DNA from: Galbula dea
Lineage: Eukaryota > Chordata > Aves > Piciformes > Galbulidae
Assembly (NCBI GenBank): GCA_013399015.1
Contig: VWZX01001091.1
Location: 248,001 to 312,000 of the forward strand
Direction: 5' to 3'
DNA length: 64,000 nucleotides
Numbering within the stretch: position 1 is the stretch's first letter; each line of letters starts with the position of its first letter. Below, one piece after another: positions 38,101 through 48,679 of the stretch. The notes under the pieces were generated by a model. The model ran no database searches, was not told the DNA's origin, and was given only the letters and a program-made list of their open reading frames with translations. The position numbers and the translations under genes were made by a program.

Positions 38101-40599
38101 TTTGTTTTAAAAGCTGATTGCAGTTAAGGAAGGAAACAAACTTTTTTTACTTGCATTAACCTCTTCACACAAAGCTTCTGCACCTGGAAGCTGGTGGCAG
38201 CACAGTATGTTTGTACAAGTCAAAAGTACTATCTCACTCCAGAAAACTAATGTCTTTTTGATAACTGCAGTTAGTTGAACAAGTGATGCAATATGCATAC
38301 AAGATCTTTCAGACCAATGTTGCCCTCAGACAAAGTGTTTGTTCATCAATACACTGCTAAAATAGCATCACTGCAGAAGTTCAGCAGCCTAGTTTTAAGG
38401 ACTGAAATCAGATAATGGTTATTTTGCAAGACAAATATAAGCAAAGTCTGCTTGTGTCAATCAGTATGAAAATGTAATTTAATTCACTGAAAAAGACATC
38501 TATTTTTTCTCCTAGGATCTAAGATATCAGATATTAAGCTGTGTATGTGATGTTTAGTTATTCATACCACTTGACCTGGGAGAAGCACTGGTCCTGTGTT
38601 TGTTCAATTCCTTTCCATTCTGCTTTCCTGCTCAGAAGGAGGCAGCTTACAAAGCTTGACAGTGGCAATAAAATCTTACTCTGGTTCAGACTTTCTTCTG
38701 GTGGCCAGGAGATGGAATCAGTGCTCCACCAGATCCATCAGGCCAGCTCACTAGTGTCACTAAAGCAAGCTCAACAAAAGGAAGAGTACAAACCAGAGGG
38801 CCTTAAAAACCTTTCCAAAAACAACTTCTCTCACCAGTTGCCTCCCCTAGAGAAGTAGCACAACTGCACAAGACCCTCATTCAGTTATCTGTTCCCCCAA
38901 AAGCTCTATCTGCCCAAGTCTTTCAGTACCAGTGGCTTCTCTTAAAGCCCCTGCTCTGCCACCTTGCAGTCCAGGTGCACCCAGACCCCTGCTTTTGGGC
39001 TAGGAGCTCTCACAAAACAACCCAAGTCATTCTGCTGGAAACAGACTAAGGGTCCTGTGCCTTTGTGTTGACCTTGCCCCACACACTCCCCTGCTGCATT
39101 TTCTGGGCTCTCACAACACACAAGGCCCTGAAGGAGCACCAAGTTACCAACAGCAGACCAAGTCTTAGTACTTGTAGCATGGGCAGACTCCCTGCCCCAT
39201 GGGGTGTTCAGCCAATCCAACCAGACACTAGTGCACAGGGCATTTACATGGGAGGTAGGAGGCCAGCAAGAAGGTGCTGGAAGAGCAGGGCTACTCCTTT
39301 GAGGGACAAACCAGGATGCATAGCTTACCATGCCACAGCAACTTCACTATTGTGGAGCACACTGCCAAGCAGCACAAACAGAGCAGAGCTCATAGCGGTA
39401 ACAACCCCCAGCAGCAGCCCAATGACCATCAGACAAACGTGCAAGCATGAAGCTAACCCCAAATCAAGCTAGGAAAGCAAGTGGGACAGAAGCTGAAGGC
39501 ACCAGGAGAGGTTGATGAGGATAATTAGCACTAATTAGCACCTTCACACCCTGCCAGCTGGGTCTGCTTCTTGGGCTAGTTTGACCCAAGAATTTCACCA
39601 CTAGTCCATGAGCCACAGTAAACACTTTGGTTTCTGAAATTTGGATTGCATTTCCTTAGTTAAAAGAGTTTTCAGTTGTAATAAATATTTTCTTCAGGCT
39701 TCTATCCCCCTTACCTCCTGACCTGTTTCTTGCCCTCACCTGTCCTGAAAGTTGAGCATCAAGCTCCCAGCAGCCTGCGTGCACTCCTGCACACAGGAAG
39801 GTCTGCCTGATGGAGACCTTGAAGTCCCATGCTCTGCCCAGGGCTGTAGCCCTAAAGACCATGAACTGTGGTAGGAAAACATCTGCTACAGCAGAGTTCA
39901 GGGGAGGGGCAGCCCTGTGGGGTGCAGAGGATTCCCTGTCTCTGCCAAGGTCCATCAGCATCTAAATGGGTCTTGGCTAAATGAGGCTCAGCTCTCAGGC
40001 CTCGCTGAGCCCCAGTGCTGCTGCAAAAATGCAACCCCCTACAATTTCTCACTCTGTAAATAGACCTGTTCCTATTTTAATTGCTGCCTGAGGGAAGGAC
40101 ATTTTAACTATGCCTGTATTTGCAGAGCATTTCACCAGCTGTGCTTCCTCTAGGGCAATACTGTTTCCCTGGGGGGACAGAGGACACCTTTGTGGAGTGG
40201 AGAAAGTCACTTCAGGTTTTCCATCTCCCTCCAGATTAAAGGTTATTCTATTTGGGGCAGGGCTATTTTGGAGATGCTTTCTTGCTGCCCATTCCCCTCA
40301 TAACAGTTTTATTAATAAATGTGTATGTTGACAGCCAGCCAGCTGCTTGTCCTGGGGGATTATCACATCCCCCTCAGAGCTGGCACTAAGAGAAATCTGG
40401 TTCAAGGTGTCAAGCTGCTAGGCCACTGGGAAGCCATTTGGTTATGCAAGTGCTAAGATAAGGTGAATCCTTCCACCCTTTTCCCTAGGTCCCAAGTTGT
40501 CTTTCTGCATTTACTGGCTGCTCTGGTCACTCAGACATTGCTCATTGGTCCTACCCATTTGCCCATTTGCTATTTATATCACAGCTCTAGGGTTTCACA

Positions 40600-40818
40600 G
40601 GGGAGGTCTAGATTGGATTATTAGGGAAAATTTCTTCACTGCAAAAGTTGTTAGGGATTAGAATAGGCTGTCCAGGGACATGGTGGAGTCATCATCCCTG
40701 GAGGTGTTCAAAAAAGTGTTGTGGTACTTAGGGACATGGTTTAGTGGCATGGGGGTGATAGGTTGATGGTTGGACTTGATGATCTTAGAGGTCTCTTCCA
40801 ACCTTAATGATTCTGTGA
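40600..40818 (+). mobile_element. CR1 LINE 3' fragment
   Basis: Sense CR1: GATTGGATTATTAGGGAAAA, CATCCCTGGAGGTGTTCAAA, TTGATGATCTTAGAGGTCTC, ending CCTTAATGATTCTGTGAC. Belongs to the same subfamily style as the copy at 53730-54200. Confidence 0.9.
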
Positions 40819-41154
40819 CACCGAGCACCGTGGTGCTGCAGTGATGATGATACAGAGCCCCAGAGAGAAGGGTTAAGGGAGCAGTCAGAGACTGAAAGTG
40901 CCCAGTAAATGCACCTAAAGCAGCCCCCAAGCTCCCAAACCTTTCTGGGGAGAAGCCTGTGAGTCAAGCCCCAGGCAGAGTGAGAGCTGGGTGCTGGGGC
41001 CTATGGGAGGGCAGGAGGAAAATGGAGGTTTTGTCAGCGCTGGACAATGAACAAAAGGCAGCAGATGCCAAGGAGTAAGTTTTAGCTGCTTGTGGAGCCT
41101 ATCCCATTATGGCTGTCATGGCTGAGTAATGCTCAGAAAAATCCAAGAGGCAAA

Positions 41155-42675
41155 CAGTGATAGGGGCTGTTTATCTTTTTATTATAAATTTAGTATGAAT
41201 GACCAATGGAAAAGTCACAATGGAGTACCAAGAACATCTTATGAAAATTTTAGCAGCATTTAAACAATAATAGTGTCCCAACCTCCTCTGGGCACCCCTT
41301 GCCCTTTGCCTTTGACCCATGAAACTGTACCCTTCACCCAAATGTGCTTTCCAAAGCCGTGCAGGGGATGTAAGTAGCCATTTCCCCCTGAGCTGCCACG
41401 AAAACAAAGGATCTCATCCCAAATGCTGTTTACCTCCATCCATGCAGGGCCAGGTTCCCATCCCCTCTTTACAGCTGGCAGCATGGCGAGAGGCTGGTGG
41501 GCTGTGGCGTGGCATGGGACTCACCAGGGGGAACCAGCCTCTGCTCACATCCTTGCTGAGCTCCTCTCGCCAGCCCCTGCATGGGTCAGCACTCCTGCAG
41601 GCAACCACACCTCCAGCCACAAACCCAGGGCTAAGCCCGCTTCCCACCCGCTGCTGCCCCTCGCTTCTGTACGTCCCTTCCTGCACCTGAAAGCATGTGC
41701 TTGTGGCTGAACAGACAGAAAAAGGGGAGCCTGATGCTCCATTCTCCCACTGGAAGTGAGGACAGGGCAACTGGGAGCTGAGACTTGGAGGGGAAAGGTA
41801 GAAGGTGGGCAGTGAGATACTTCAAATTCAGCCCACAAAATGAAGTCAGTTCTACTATCAGCTAATGTAGAGAACCATGGCCTCCTTAGTAAGTCAAAGG
41901 AACTAACTTATTGTTTGCTTCTCTGTTTCATTTGTTGGGTTTTTTTAAGTTACATTAAGACATGGAGAGTATTATCCCAGCCTCGCTGGTGGGAGCTCAG
42001 GGAGAACAAGGTTGAAGGAGAGGTGGGGAAACACAACACACGGCCACACGTGTAGACAGCAACATAGCATCGGCAAGCTCTCCCCCTGCTTCTTTGGTAC
42101 TTCCTAAACTTTCTTATCCAAAATATATAAGGGAAACGCACCATGTAAAAGTTACTGCTCGTGAATATTTACACAGCCATAACCATCACGCTATGATACA
42201 CAAAGGTCAAGAGGATATGAACAAAGTTATTATATGAAAAGCACTTCTGCACATTTATTTTGTTCCAGTATCTTAATAGCTTTAAAAAAAATTCTCGTGT
42301 TATGCAGACCTGTACCTCGCTTCTTCTTATATCAAATGGACAAGAAACATTTCCTAATCCATACTCTTCTTCAAAAGATTAAAAAATTGCCACCAAAATG
42401 ATACACTATGTACAATTCTTACTAAATATTAAATTCTAGGCAATTATTTTCATCCCACTGATAATATAACTTAGGTATTGTTACCTACTATATCCATATA
42501 TATTTATTTAATATATAAGAAATGGCACCACATCACCATGTCACCGATATGACACATTGTTATGTACAGTAGATAAGAATTTAGATATGGAAGCTAGATC
42601 CTCTCTGACTGGTTCTTTCCTGGGAAGGCTTCTCCCCCCGGCAGTAGCCTGGCCATTTCCCTGTGGAGAGGCTCC
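41155..42675 (-). other. SLC20A2: SLC20A2 3' UTR with alternative poly-A signals
   Basis: Sequence after the minus-strand stop. Minus-sense AATAAA signals occur at 42503-42508, 42254-42259 and 41178-41183. The last would give a 3' UTR of about 1.5 kb, close to the length I recall for mammalian SLC20A2 mRNA, so I set the end there. The part nearest the stop (42090-42600) is AT-rich with few repeats. Poly-A site choice is not determinable from sequence. Confidence 0.55.
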
Positions 42676-42840
42676 TCAGACGTAAGGCAGGATCCCGTAC
42701 ATCAGCAGTGCCATCACCCCGGCGCTGAACAGGCCTGCCACCGGCACGGTCACGAACCAAGCCAGGAAGATGTTGCGGAACAGGCGCCAGTCAACGGCCT
42801 TCTTGGAGCGGATCCAGCCGACGGCCACCACGGAGCCCAC
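42676..42840 (-). CDS. SLC20A2: SLC20A2 terminal coding exon (E11), C-terminal 54 residues
   Basis: On the minus strand the acceptor CGCTTCCAAG precedes GTG at 42840 in phase 0. The exon encodes VGSVVAVGWIRSKKAVDWRL, then RNIFLAWFVTVPVAGLFSAG and a last helix ending YGILPYV, with TGA at 42678-42676. This is the conserved C-terminus of the PiT family: two membrane segments that finish the second inverted repeat of the sodium-phosphate symporter. It joins the K of ...THCK from either copy of exon 10. G+C is clearly higher than in the flanks. SLC20A2 (PiT-2) imports phosphate with sodium at the plasma membrane; human loss-of-function causes familial brain calcification. I prefer SLC20A2 over SLC20A1 because the C-terminus and the loop exon both fit PiT-2. 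Confidence 0.96.
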   Translation of the reverse strand: MGSVVAVGWIRSKKAVDWRLFRNIFLAWFVTVPVAGLFSAGVMALLMYGILPYV

Positions 42841-45767
42841 CTTGGAAGCGTGGGGAAGAGAGAGGGAGACAAGAAGTGAGGGGCATATCCAAGCACCTGT
42901 AACATGCCCACGGCCACACCAATGCCAGTCAGCTGATACCAAGCAATGCCCTTGAGATAAAGGAGCCCCTGATGATGATGATGTATCTGTTCTTGTTGGG
43001 TGGCAGGAAGGTGACAATTCCAGGGTGCTTTAACCTTCCTTTTTCAATGATCTCCTGGTTTTCACAGTTCTTGGGGTCAGCCAAAATAGAATAAATATGT
43101 CTGTGGGTTTTTCTCTGCCCTGGTAGCTCCCGGATCAGCCATGAGTGCAACCTAGGCAGCCCTCCACCCACCCAGTGCCTGACTTGGTCTGAAGGGGAGA
43201 GGGCTGAGTCTGGCCAGACTGTGGTCTAAATCATGAAAACACCAGGGAAGTTGTCTTTCAAGCTCTGCCAAAGAGTGTGGCATGGGGCAGGTCAGGATAG
43301 CTAGTATGGTTCCTGTCCTCTTGCTGATTTGGGATGTCCTGCCTAATCACCCAGCAGCTGCTGAACCTCTGCAGCTCACAGACTGGCGTATGGAGCTGAC
43401 TCCAAACAGCACCTACAGATTTCAATACTGCAGGCTACAAGCAGGAGAGCAATGGCAATGTAAGCAGCTGAGTCCACCCTGTAACAGTGATGGTAACTAG
43501 CCAGGGGGCAGACAGCACAAATTTAGACCCAGTACAGCCACTCAGTGTCCAACTCATCAGCCTAAGCCCTCTGAGGAAAACCAGCCCTTCTGGACCAGCC
43601 AGCCAAGCAAAACATGCAGACCTAAAATCCCCTCTGCAGAGAAAATCATCAGCCTGATGCTGTGGGGCACACAGACATCAAGAGATCCAGCCTCTTGATG
43701 GGTGGGGAATGGATAAACCACAAAAATATCCCTAGAAGGCACCACTACCAGGGCAGCTGGGTAGGTCAGTGTTTTTGAAGACAAAGCACACTGCAGCATG
43801 AGCAAAGCTACCACCTTTTGTCCCTTCAAATGTATTTGCAGTTAATAAGCTCAGGTGTAAACACAGCATATTATTTTTTAAGAAAGAACTGGACTGAGTA
43901 AAGCATTTCTGGTGAAAAATGATGCAAAACTTTCAGAAATGTTGCATTTTTTTTCCTGCCCTGGAAGTGGCCCTCTGAGCCATCAACAAAAATGTGTAAG
44001 TCAGTGCAAATCTATTCAAAGCACACAGGAAAGCAGCAAGAAATGGGGAAGGAATACCTTGTTTTGGAGGAAAGGAAACTCCAAGACACAGCTGAGCTTG
44101 TGCTGTCTGAAATCTTTCCCTGCCTCATCTTCCCTGCTTGTTTTCTTAAAGGGAGTATCAGTCCCTGCCTGTATATTTGAAGATGGCTCTCCATGTGCAG
44201 AGCCAGGAAAATGATAAATGCTGGGAGGACAGGGAGGCTGGGAGAGATGGGACATGGATATGAATCCACATCTTTTGTTAACACCCATTTAACTTCTAAC
44301 TACTGCTTAACATTTCTTCTTGGAGAAGAGACTTATTTGTGGAAGACTTTGTAACTCCAGGGAACTAAAACTCTCCAAAGTGACTATGACAGAACAAGGG
44401 AAAACTACACTTGATATTGTAGGACTGTAAAGGCCTTGGTCTAAAGCTTGATCCAATAAGGAAACCTGTTAGATCTTTAATCTGAACACCCCTTGAGTAG
44501 ACAATATGATATTCTGCATTTAGGAGGTGTAAGTGTGCTCAGGAGGTGCCTTGCTGAGAGAAACATCACACTTGTGACTGTATTGAAGCATTAACCTGAG
44601 GAAACAGCATTTGGGTTTTCAGCAGCTCAGCTCTTAGGCTCTGCTTTGCATTTTGCATGCCCTTAGCATCCATCTCTCATGCTTGCAACAGGAAGCATTG
44701 CTTATTGAGCAGCCTACAGTCTACGTACGATAATCTCTGAGTCCTTCCTGAAATGGAAAGGTATCAGCAATGATGGCATTGGTAATCTGGTTTCAACATC
44801 ATTAAAGTTTAGTTTATTAATAGTGATTTTGATGGACTAGAGGTTAGGAGTGTAGCTAGAAGTTGGGTGCAGGGACACTACACCGTCTGCAGAATTTCAG
44901 ATGGTAGCTACTTTGAGATTGGTTTGAAACACCAGTGCAGTTTGCCTTCAGTATGCTCTGCTTAAAGCATTACAAAGATGCTTTTGGCTCTCTTCCTGTG
45001 CAATGGCATATCATAATGACACACAGAACATGATCATTCCATCATAGCAACACAGAGAATGTTTTTTTCAAAGCTTCAAAATCACAATTGCAAAATGGAG
45101 CTGACAGTATGACCTCAGCAAAGTTGCTTTTGCACAGAAAAAGCATTTACCTCCTGCACTCTAGTTTTATCCATTTGTGAACACATTGCATCTTTATTTC
45201 TGCAGCTCTTATCTTAGAATAAATAACAGGCACTATGTGTAAGATTCAACATGATCGTTTTGCCTACCTGGGCAGCAGGAAGACAAGGGCTGCATTCACA
45301 CCACACTGGTTTCTTAGCGCTAAATCCCACGGGAGGCTGAATGGCTCCAGGCAGAGCAATGTGGCTACTGCATTCAGAATGTTAGGTCCTTCCCTCAGAC
45401 CCTCTTGTAGGCTGTCAGAGGGACTTTCCTCTCCCAGAGGAGAAGCCTCTGATTTAGCACCAAATGCAACTCCTCATCTGAGAGGGCTTGAGGAAAGCTT
45501 TTTCCTCCTGCTGCCAAACTCCAGTTTACCATCACATCTGTTCCAAGACCTGAAAACTGCTGCTCAGAGCTTCCCTTCATACTTGGTCTCCATTTTTCAT
45601 TATAGTCTATTGTTTCCTCTCCACCTAAGGCTTTTCACACTGCTCCTTCTCTGTCATTTGTTCCTCTAGCTGCTGTTCTGTTGTCTGACCCCTCTTTGGT
45701 AGGGTTCTCACTCGAGCAAACGCTGTTTGCTGCAGAACAAACGTTAGGGAATGGAATCATTGCCACT

Positions 45768-45790
45768 CCCTGACGCTAGAGGGAAGGCTA
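45768..45790. promoter_or_regulatory. CTCF-like motif
   Basis: TGACGCTAGAGGGAAGGCT resembles the CTCF core (C-TAG-AGGG-G). It sits in a small CpG-bearing patch (45715-45800) within otherwise AT-rich intron. The match is partial. Confidence 0.25.
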
Positions 45791-47177
45791 GCCGCTGGAA
45801 CTAGGCTCACCTTGGACACATGTTCTTTTTGATTTCTAGGGCAAAACAATTTTCCTGCCGATTTTTAAGGCATTTCTGTCTCAGTGGCTGACAGCACTTT
45901 CAGAAAGGCCTTTTCCCATGGACTAAATGATATGCAATAGTTCTTTTATTCCTCCACCAAGCCCTCAAAGGAAACAAAGAATACATCTGTGTTTGCTTTA
46001 TCTTGTCTTAATCACTTAGGATCTTTCGACTCAGGGTCTCATTTTGCTAAAACACAGAGTCATTTATAATACTGTGACATCCTGGAACAGTCTAACCCTA
46101 TTGCAAAGTGGATCCTCCCATCAAAAGTGATCTCTCTAATGAGATACCACATAGTACAGGGAGCAGACACAGACTAACCACATTAACTTCTTTTATGGAA
46201 GTATTTTTTTAGAGGAATTATTTTGCTCTGCAGTTAGAAGAGACCAGTCCTTTAACTGTGTTGAATCAATGAATATCTCCTAATGCTGCCCTCTCCTTAG
46301 CTTATGGCTTCCAAGACATCTCCTTTTTAACTTCAGCCTGTTTGTCTGCACCAAAAGGTGTATTTTCTCTTGTACAACGGGTTGGCTAGAAGTGCCTCAG
46401 GCACGCAACTTAGAGAATCAAAGCTGTATTATTCTCCCTGGCAAATTTCTCATCACTCATTTAATGTATCAGTCAGCTTAAGGGGAGGTAGTTTCAGGCT
46501 AGCATCTTTAGAAGTGGATCACATTGTTATTATTTCTTCTATTCCCTGCTTGATTCAGAGGAACCAGAGTTCGGCCAGCGCCAGGAAATCTGAACAGCCT
46601 TTCAGAGCAGCTCAGTCTTGGCTGCTTCTCAAAGAGCTCTACAGCAGAAGAAAGAAATGATTCTGCAATAGAGAAAGGCTTTCTGAAGAAATGGTTTTCA
46701 CTAGAAAAAGGCCAATTGAACCAACTTGGGGCATTTTGCAGGATGTGTGGATTTCATCGACTCTTTCACTGGAAACCAGGTCAATGTCACAGGCAAGGAT
46801 GCCCGGCTTCCTGCCAGCCTGCCTGCTGTGCCATGGAGAAGTTAGTCCCCAAAGCCTGCCTGCCTCTGCCCTAACCAGAGCTAGAAGGGCTCCAAGGTCC
46901 CCAGGATGCACTAGTGAATCCTACAGGATCTGGATCTTGTAGGACTTCGTGGTATGTCCTGAAGCAGAAGGGCTTTGCTGCTCTGGGGCCTCTGATTTTG
47001 GAAGGGCTTCCCAATGGCTTGCCCAATGGTGAGGGACACAAGACAGCTCTGCATGTCCAAGAGTCTGGGAGTCCATGGGGACGCAGGAATTCCCTGGGCG
47101 ATAAAATTTCAAATTCCCACTATCTTCTACCAGCAGAGTAAATGTCCACATGCTCCCTGTTGCCTACAAGCAATATA

Positions 47178-47525
47178 AATCATAGAATGGTTTGAATGGT
47201 TGGAAGGGACCTTTAAAGGTCATCTCGTCCAACCCTCTCTGTAATGAGCACATACATCTTCAACTAGGTCAGGCTGCTCAGAGCCCGAAACAACCTGACC
47301 TTGAAAACCCCCAGGGATGGATGGGGTATCTACCACCTCTTTGGGCATCCTGTTCCAGTGTTTCACCGTCCTCACTGTAAAAAAATGACTTCTTTGTATC
47401 TAGTTTAAATCTCTCCTCTTTTAGTATAAAACCATTTCCACCTGTCCTATTCCTACAAGGGATATCCCTACTGAATACTTTATCCTCATCTGTCTTGTAA
47501 GCCCTTTTATGTACCGGAAGATGTA
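47178..47525 (-). mobile_element. CR1 LINE 3' fragment
   Basis: Reverse-complement CR1: AATCATAGAATGGTTTGAAT, GGTTGGAAGGGACCTTTAAA, TCATCTCGTCCAACCCTC, GGCATCCTGTTCCAGTGTTT. Lies in the SLC20A2 intron about 485 bases downstream of E10b. Confidence 0.92.
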
Positions 47526-47848
47526 AGTAAGTACTGGAGAAATGCCTTTTTATTTTTTAAAACCAAGCCAATAACATTGTTCAAAGAACTAATTACAAGG
47601 GACAGTTGCTCTATGACCATGCACAAAAGTGAGGACAAGTTGGTTTAAAAGAAGAGAGACATTAAAATATTAGCTTAATGATGGATCAGTGTCTTTCATA
47701 CAGGTGGCTCTAAAATTACAGGTATCCAGGATCACACAAACTACGAGTCTAGATTGTTTTAATGTCTATATTAGTGCAATACTATCAGGTGACAGAGGAA
47801 AGACATTCCAGACTTTTGTGCAACTGCTTCTAAGGCTGACTTTGCTGA

Positions 47849-47871
47849 GCCATACTGGCTTGAGGAGCGGT
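47849..47871 (-). promoter_or_regulatory. SLC20A2: Intronic motif downstream of E10b, twin of 48511-48534
   Basis: The + strand reads GCCATACTGGCTTGAGGAGC then GG. The same ordered blocks (GCCAT, CTGGCTTGA, GCGG) occur downstream of E10a. It begins 139 nt past the E10b donor in transcript sense. Candidate splicing-control or RNA-pairing element; inference from duplication only. Confidence 0.45.
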
Positions 47872-48009
47872 CCTAGTTAGTGCGCGATCGCTGCCCGCAC
47901 GGTGCATCACAGACTGAAGGCAACCTGCCACGATCGGCATCTCTCGTGTTTTGTTATGGCGTGTCCTAGTGATGTGATTTACTGATGTGATCACTGCAAA
48001 CTCCAATAC

Positions 48010-48094
48010 CTTGCAATGGGTGGAGCTTATTGGAATACCCACATTTGAGGCTACAAGTACCGTTAGCGCACACATTACTTCAATGCAAAATCCA
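48010..48094 (-). CDS. SLC20A2: SLC20A2 alternative exon 10b (second copy, likely mutually exclusive)
   Basis: On the minus strand a strong acceptor (TTTTTTATTTCTTCACAG) precedes T at 48094. The next 28 codons are open and read GFCIEVMCALTVLVASNVGI then PISSTHCK, followed by the donor AAG|GTATTG at 48010/48009. Length (85 nt) and phase (one base completing a split Ser codon, ending in phase 0) equal those of E10a. It shares 19 of 28 residues with E10a but only 54 of 85 bases, and 12 of the 19 shared residues use different codons. That points to an old duplication kept under protein-level selection, not to a recent or decaying copy. It encodes a hydrophobic segment plus the P-x-S-x-T-H-C-K stretch of the PiT fold. 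Differences include SSTHCK for STTHCK and two extra cysteines. Expression cannot be shown from sequence. Confidence 0.82.
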
Positions 48095-48594
48095 CTGTGA
48101 AGAAATAAAAAACAACAAAACAAAGACAGATGGAAAACCTGTAGTATCTGAGTTATCTGCAGGAAATCCCATGCCATGCACTTATCAAGAACGTGAAGTA
48201 TACATGATGGATGGTGCGCAGCCTCTGAACAAGGGAGAAAAGCTACCCGACCAGGTTCAAATGGCACCGTCGGAGGAAACCAGGTTCTTCCTTCCAATCA
48301 TTTGCTTTAAAATTGAGGTAAGTTTGGTTACTGCTGTTTCTCTTTAACCACAGCTATGGAGTTCACACCGTGCCCAACTGCAGTGACTTTACTGTGACAA
48401 CTGCAGTGCATTTTTTGGAAGCCTGATTATTTTCCAATGTTGCTGGCACGACAGAGACGTGCACCGTCACCTAACCGTCCTCTGGGAGCAGCTGTTTTCC
48501 CCTTTGCCATGCCATTATCCGCTGGCTTGAGCGGCACAAGTTTAAGATGAACAGTCCAGACTGCCTTGACTGCAGTCACCGGGCAAAGGCATAC
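48095..48594 (-). other. SLC20A2: 500-nt intron between E10a and E10b
   Basis: Exactly 500 nt between the two exon copies. It carries the E10a-side intronic motif (48511-48534), at least six CpGs at 48448-48532 and a TGCATG (RBFOX-type) site on the minus strand at 48175-48180. No transposon is visible inside it. Confidence 0.7.
48511..48534 (-). promoter_or_regulatory. SLC20A2: Intronic motif downstream of E10a, twin of 47849-47871
   Basis: The + strand reads GCCATTATCCGCTGGCTTGA then GCGG, and aligns with small gaps to the motif downstream of E10b. It begins 60 nt past the E10a donor in transcript sense. Candidate splicing-control element. Confidence 0.45.
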
Positions 48595-48679
48595 CTTGCA
48601 GTGTGTAGTACTGACAGGAAGTCCAACATTGGAAGCTACCACAACTGTGAACGCCGAAGCCAACTCAATAGTGAATCCA
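48595..48679 (-). CDS. SLC20A2: SLC20A2 exon 10a (canonical copy)
   Basis: On the minus strand, acceptor TTTTCTTATGCTTCCCGCAG then T at 48679, and donor AAG|GTATGC at 48595/48594. The T completes the Ser codon split from exon 9 (AG|T). The 28 following codons read GFTIELASAFTVVVASNVGL then PVSTTHCK. This agrees with the canonical mammalian PiT-2 sequence as I recall it, apart from Val/Ile exchanges. The exon supplies a membrane segment of the second inverted repeat and the P-V-S-T-T-H-C-K hairpin. The first repeat has a comparable P-x-S-x-T-H-C motif; in this transporter fold such re-entrant stretches line the sodium/phosphate site. It ends in phase 0 and joins V of E11. A second copy lies 500 nt downstream. 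Confidence 0.94.

Larger units (their letters stand above)
33991..41150. other. Intergenic between orphan CpG island and SLC20A2 3' end
   Basis: About 7 kb with one CR1 copy (40600-40818), a run of ten G at 34367-34376 and a candidate conserved element at 34845-35160. The rest shows no exon or RNA gene I can support. In mammals VDAC3 lies beyond the SLC20A2 3' end, but I see no VDAC-like exon here. Confidence 0.45.
42841..48009 (-). other. SLC20A2: SLC20A2 intron between E10b and E11
   Basis: A 5.2 kb intron on the minus strand. It holds a CR1 copy (47178-47525), a CTCF-like motif near 45770-45788 and a CpG-bearing stretch at 47849-47946 just downstream of E10b. A coding-looking 80-codon minus frame at 42929-43171 lies close to E11 but has no splice logic. 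The rest shows nothing I can annotate. Confidence 0.75.

Noticed and set aside
33991..41150. Search for VDAC3, SMIM19 or AP1AR exons expected from mammalian gene order
   Set aside because: No peptide typical of any of these was recognised in any frame; absence by eye is not proof.
42929..43171. 80-codon coding-looking minus-strand frame just upstream of SLC20A2 E11
   Set aside because: It has no acceptor/donor pair fitting the SLC20A2 phases and is not part of the PiT protein. Probably chance or a relic.
47836..48009. Idea that the E10b copy is a recent tandem duplication or assembly artefact
   Set aside because: An artefact or recent duplication would give near-identical bases; the copies differ at 31 of 85 positions, mostly silent or conservative, and have unrelated upstream flanks.
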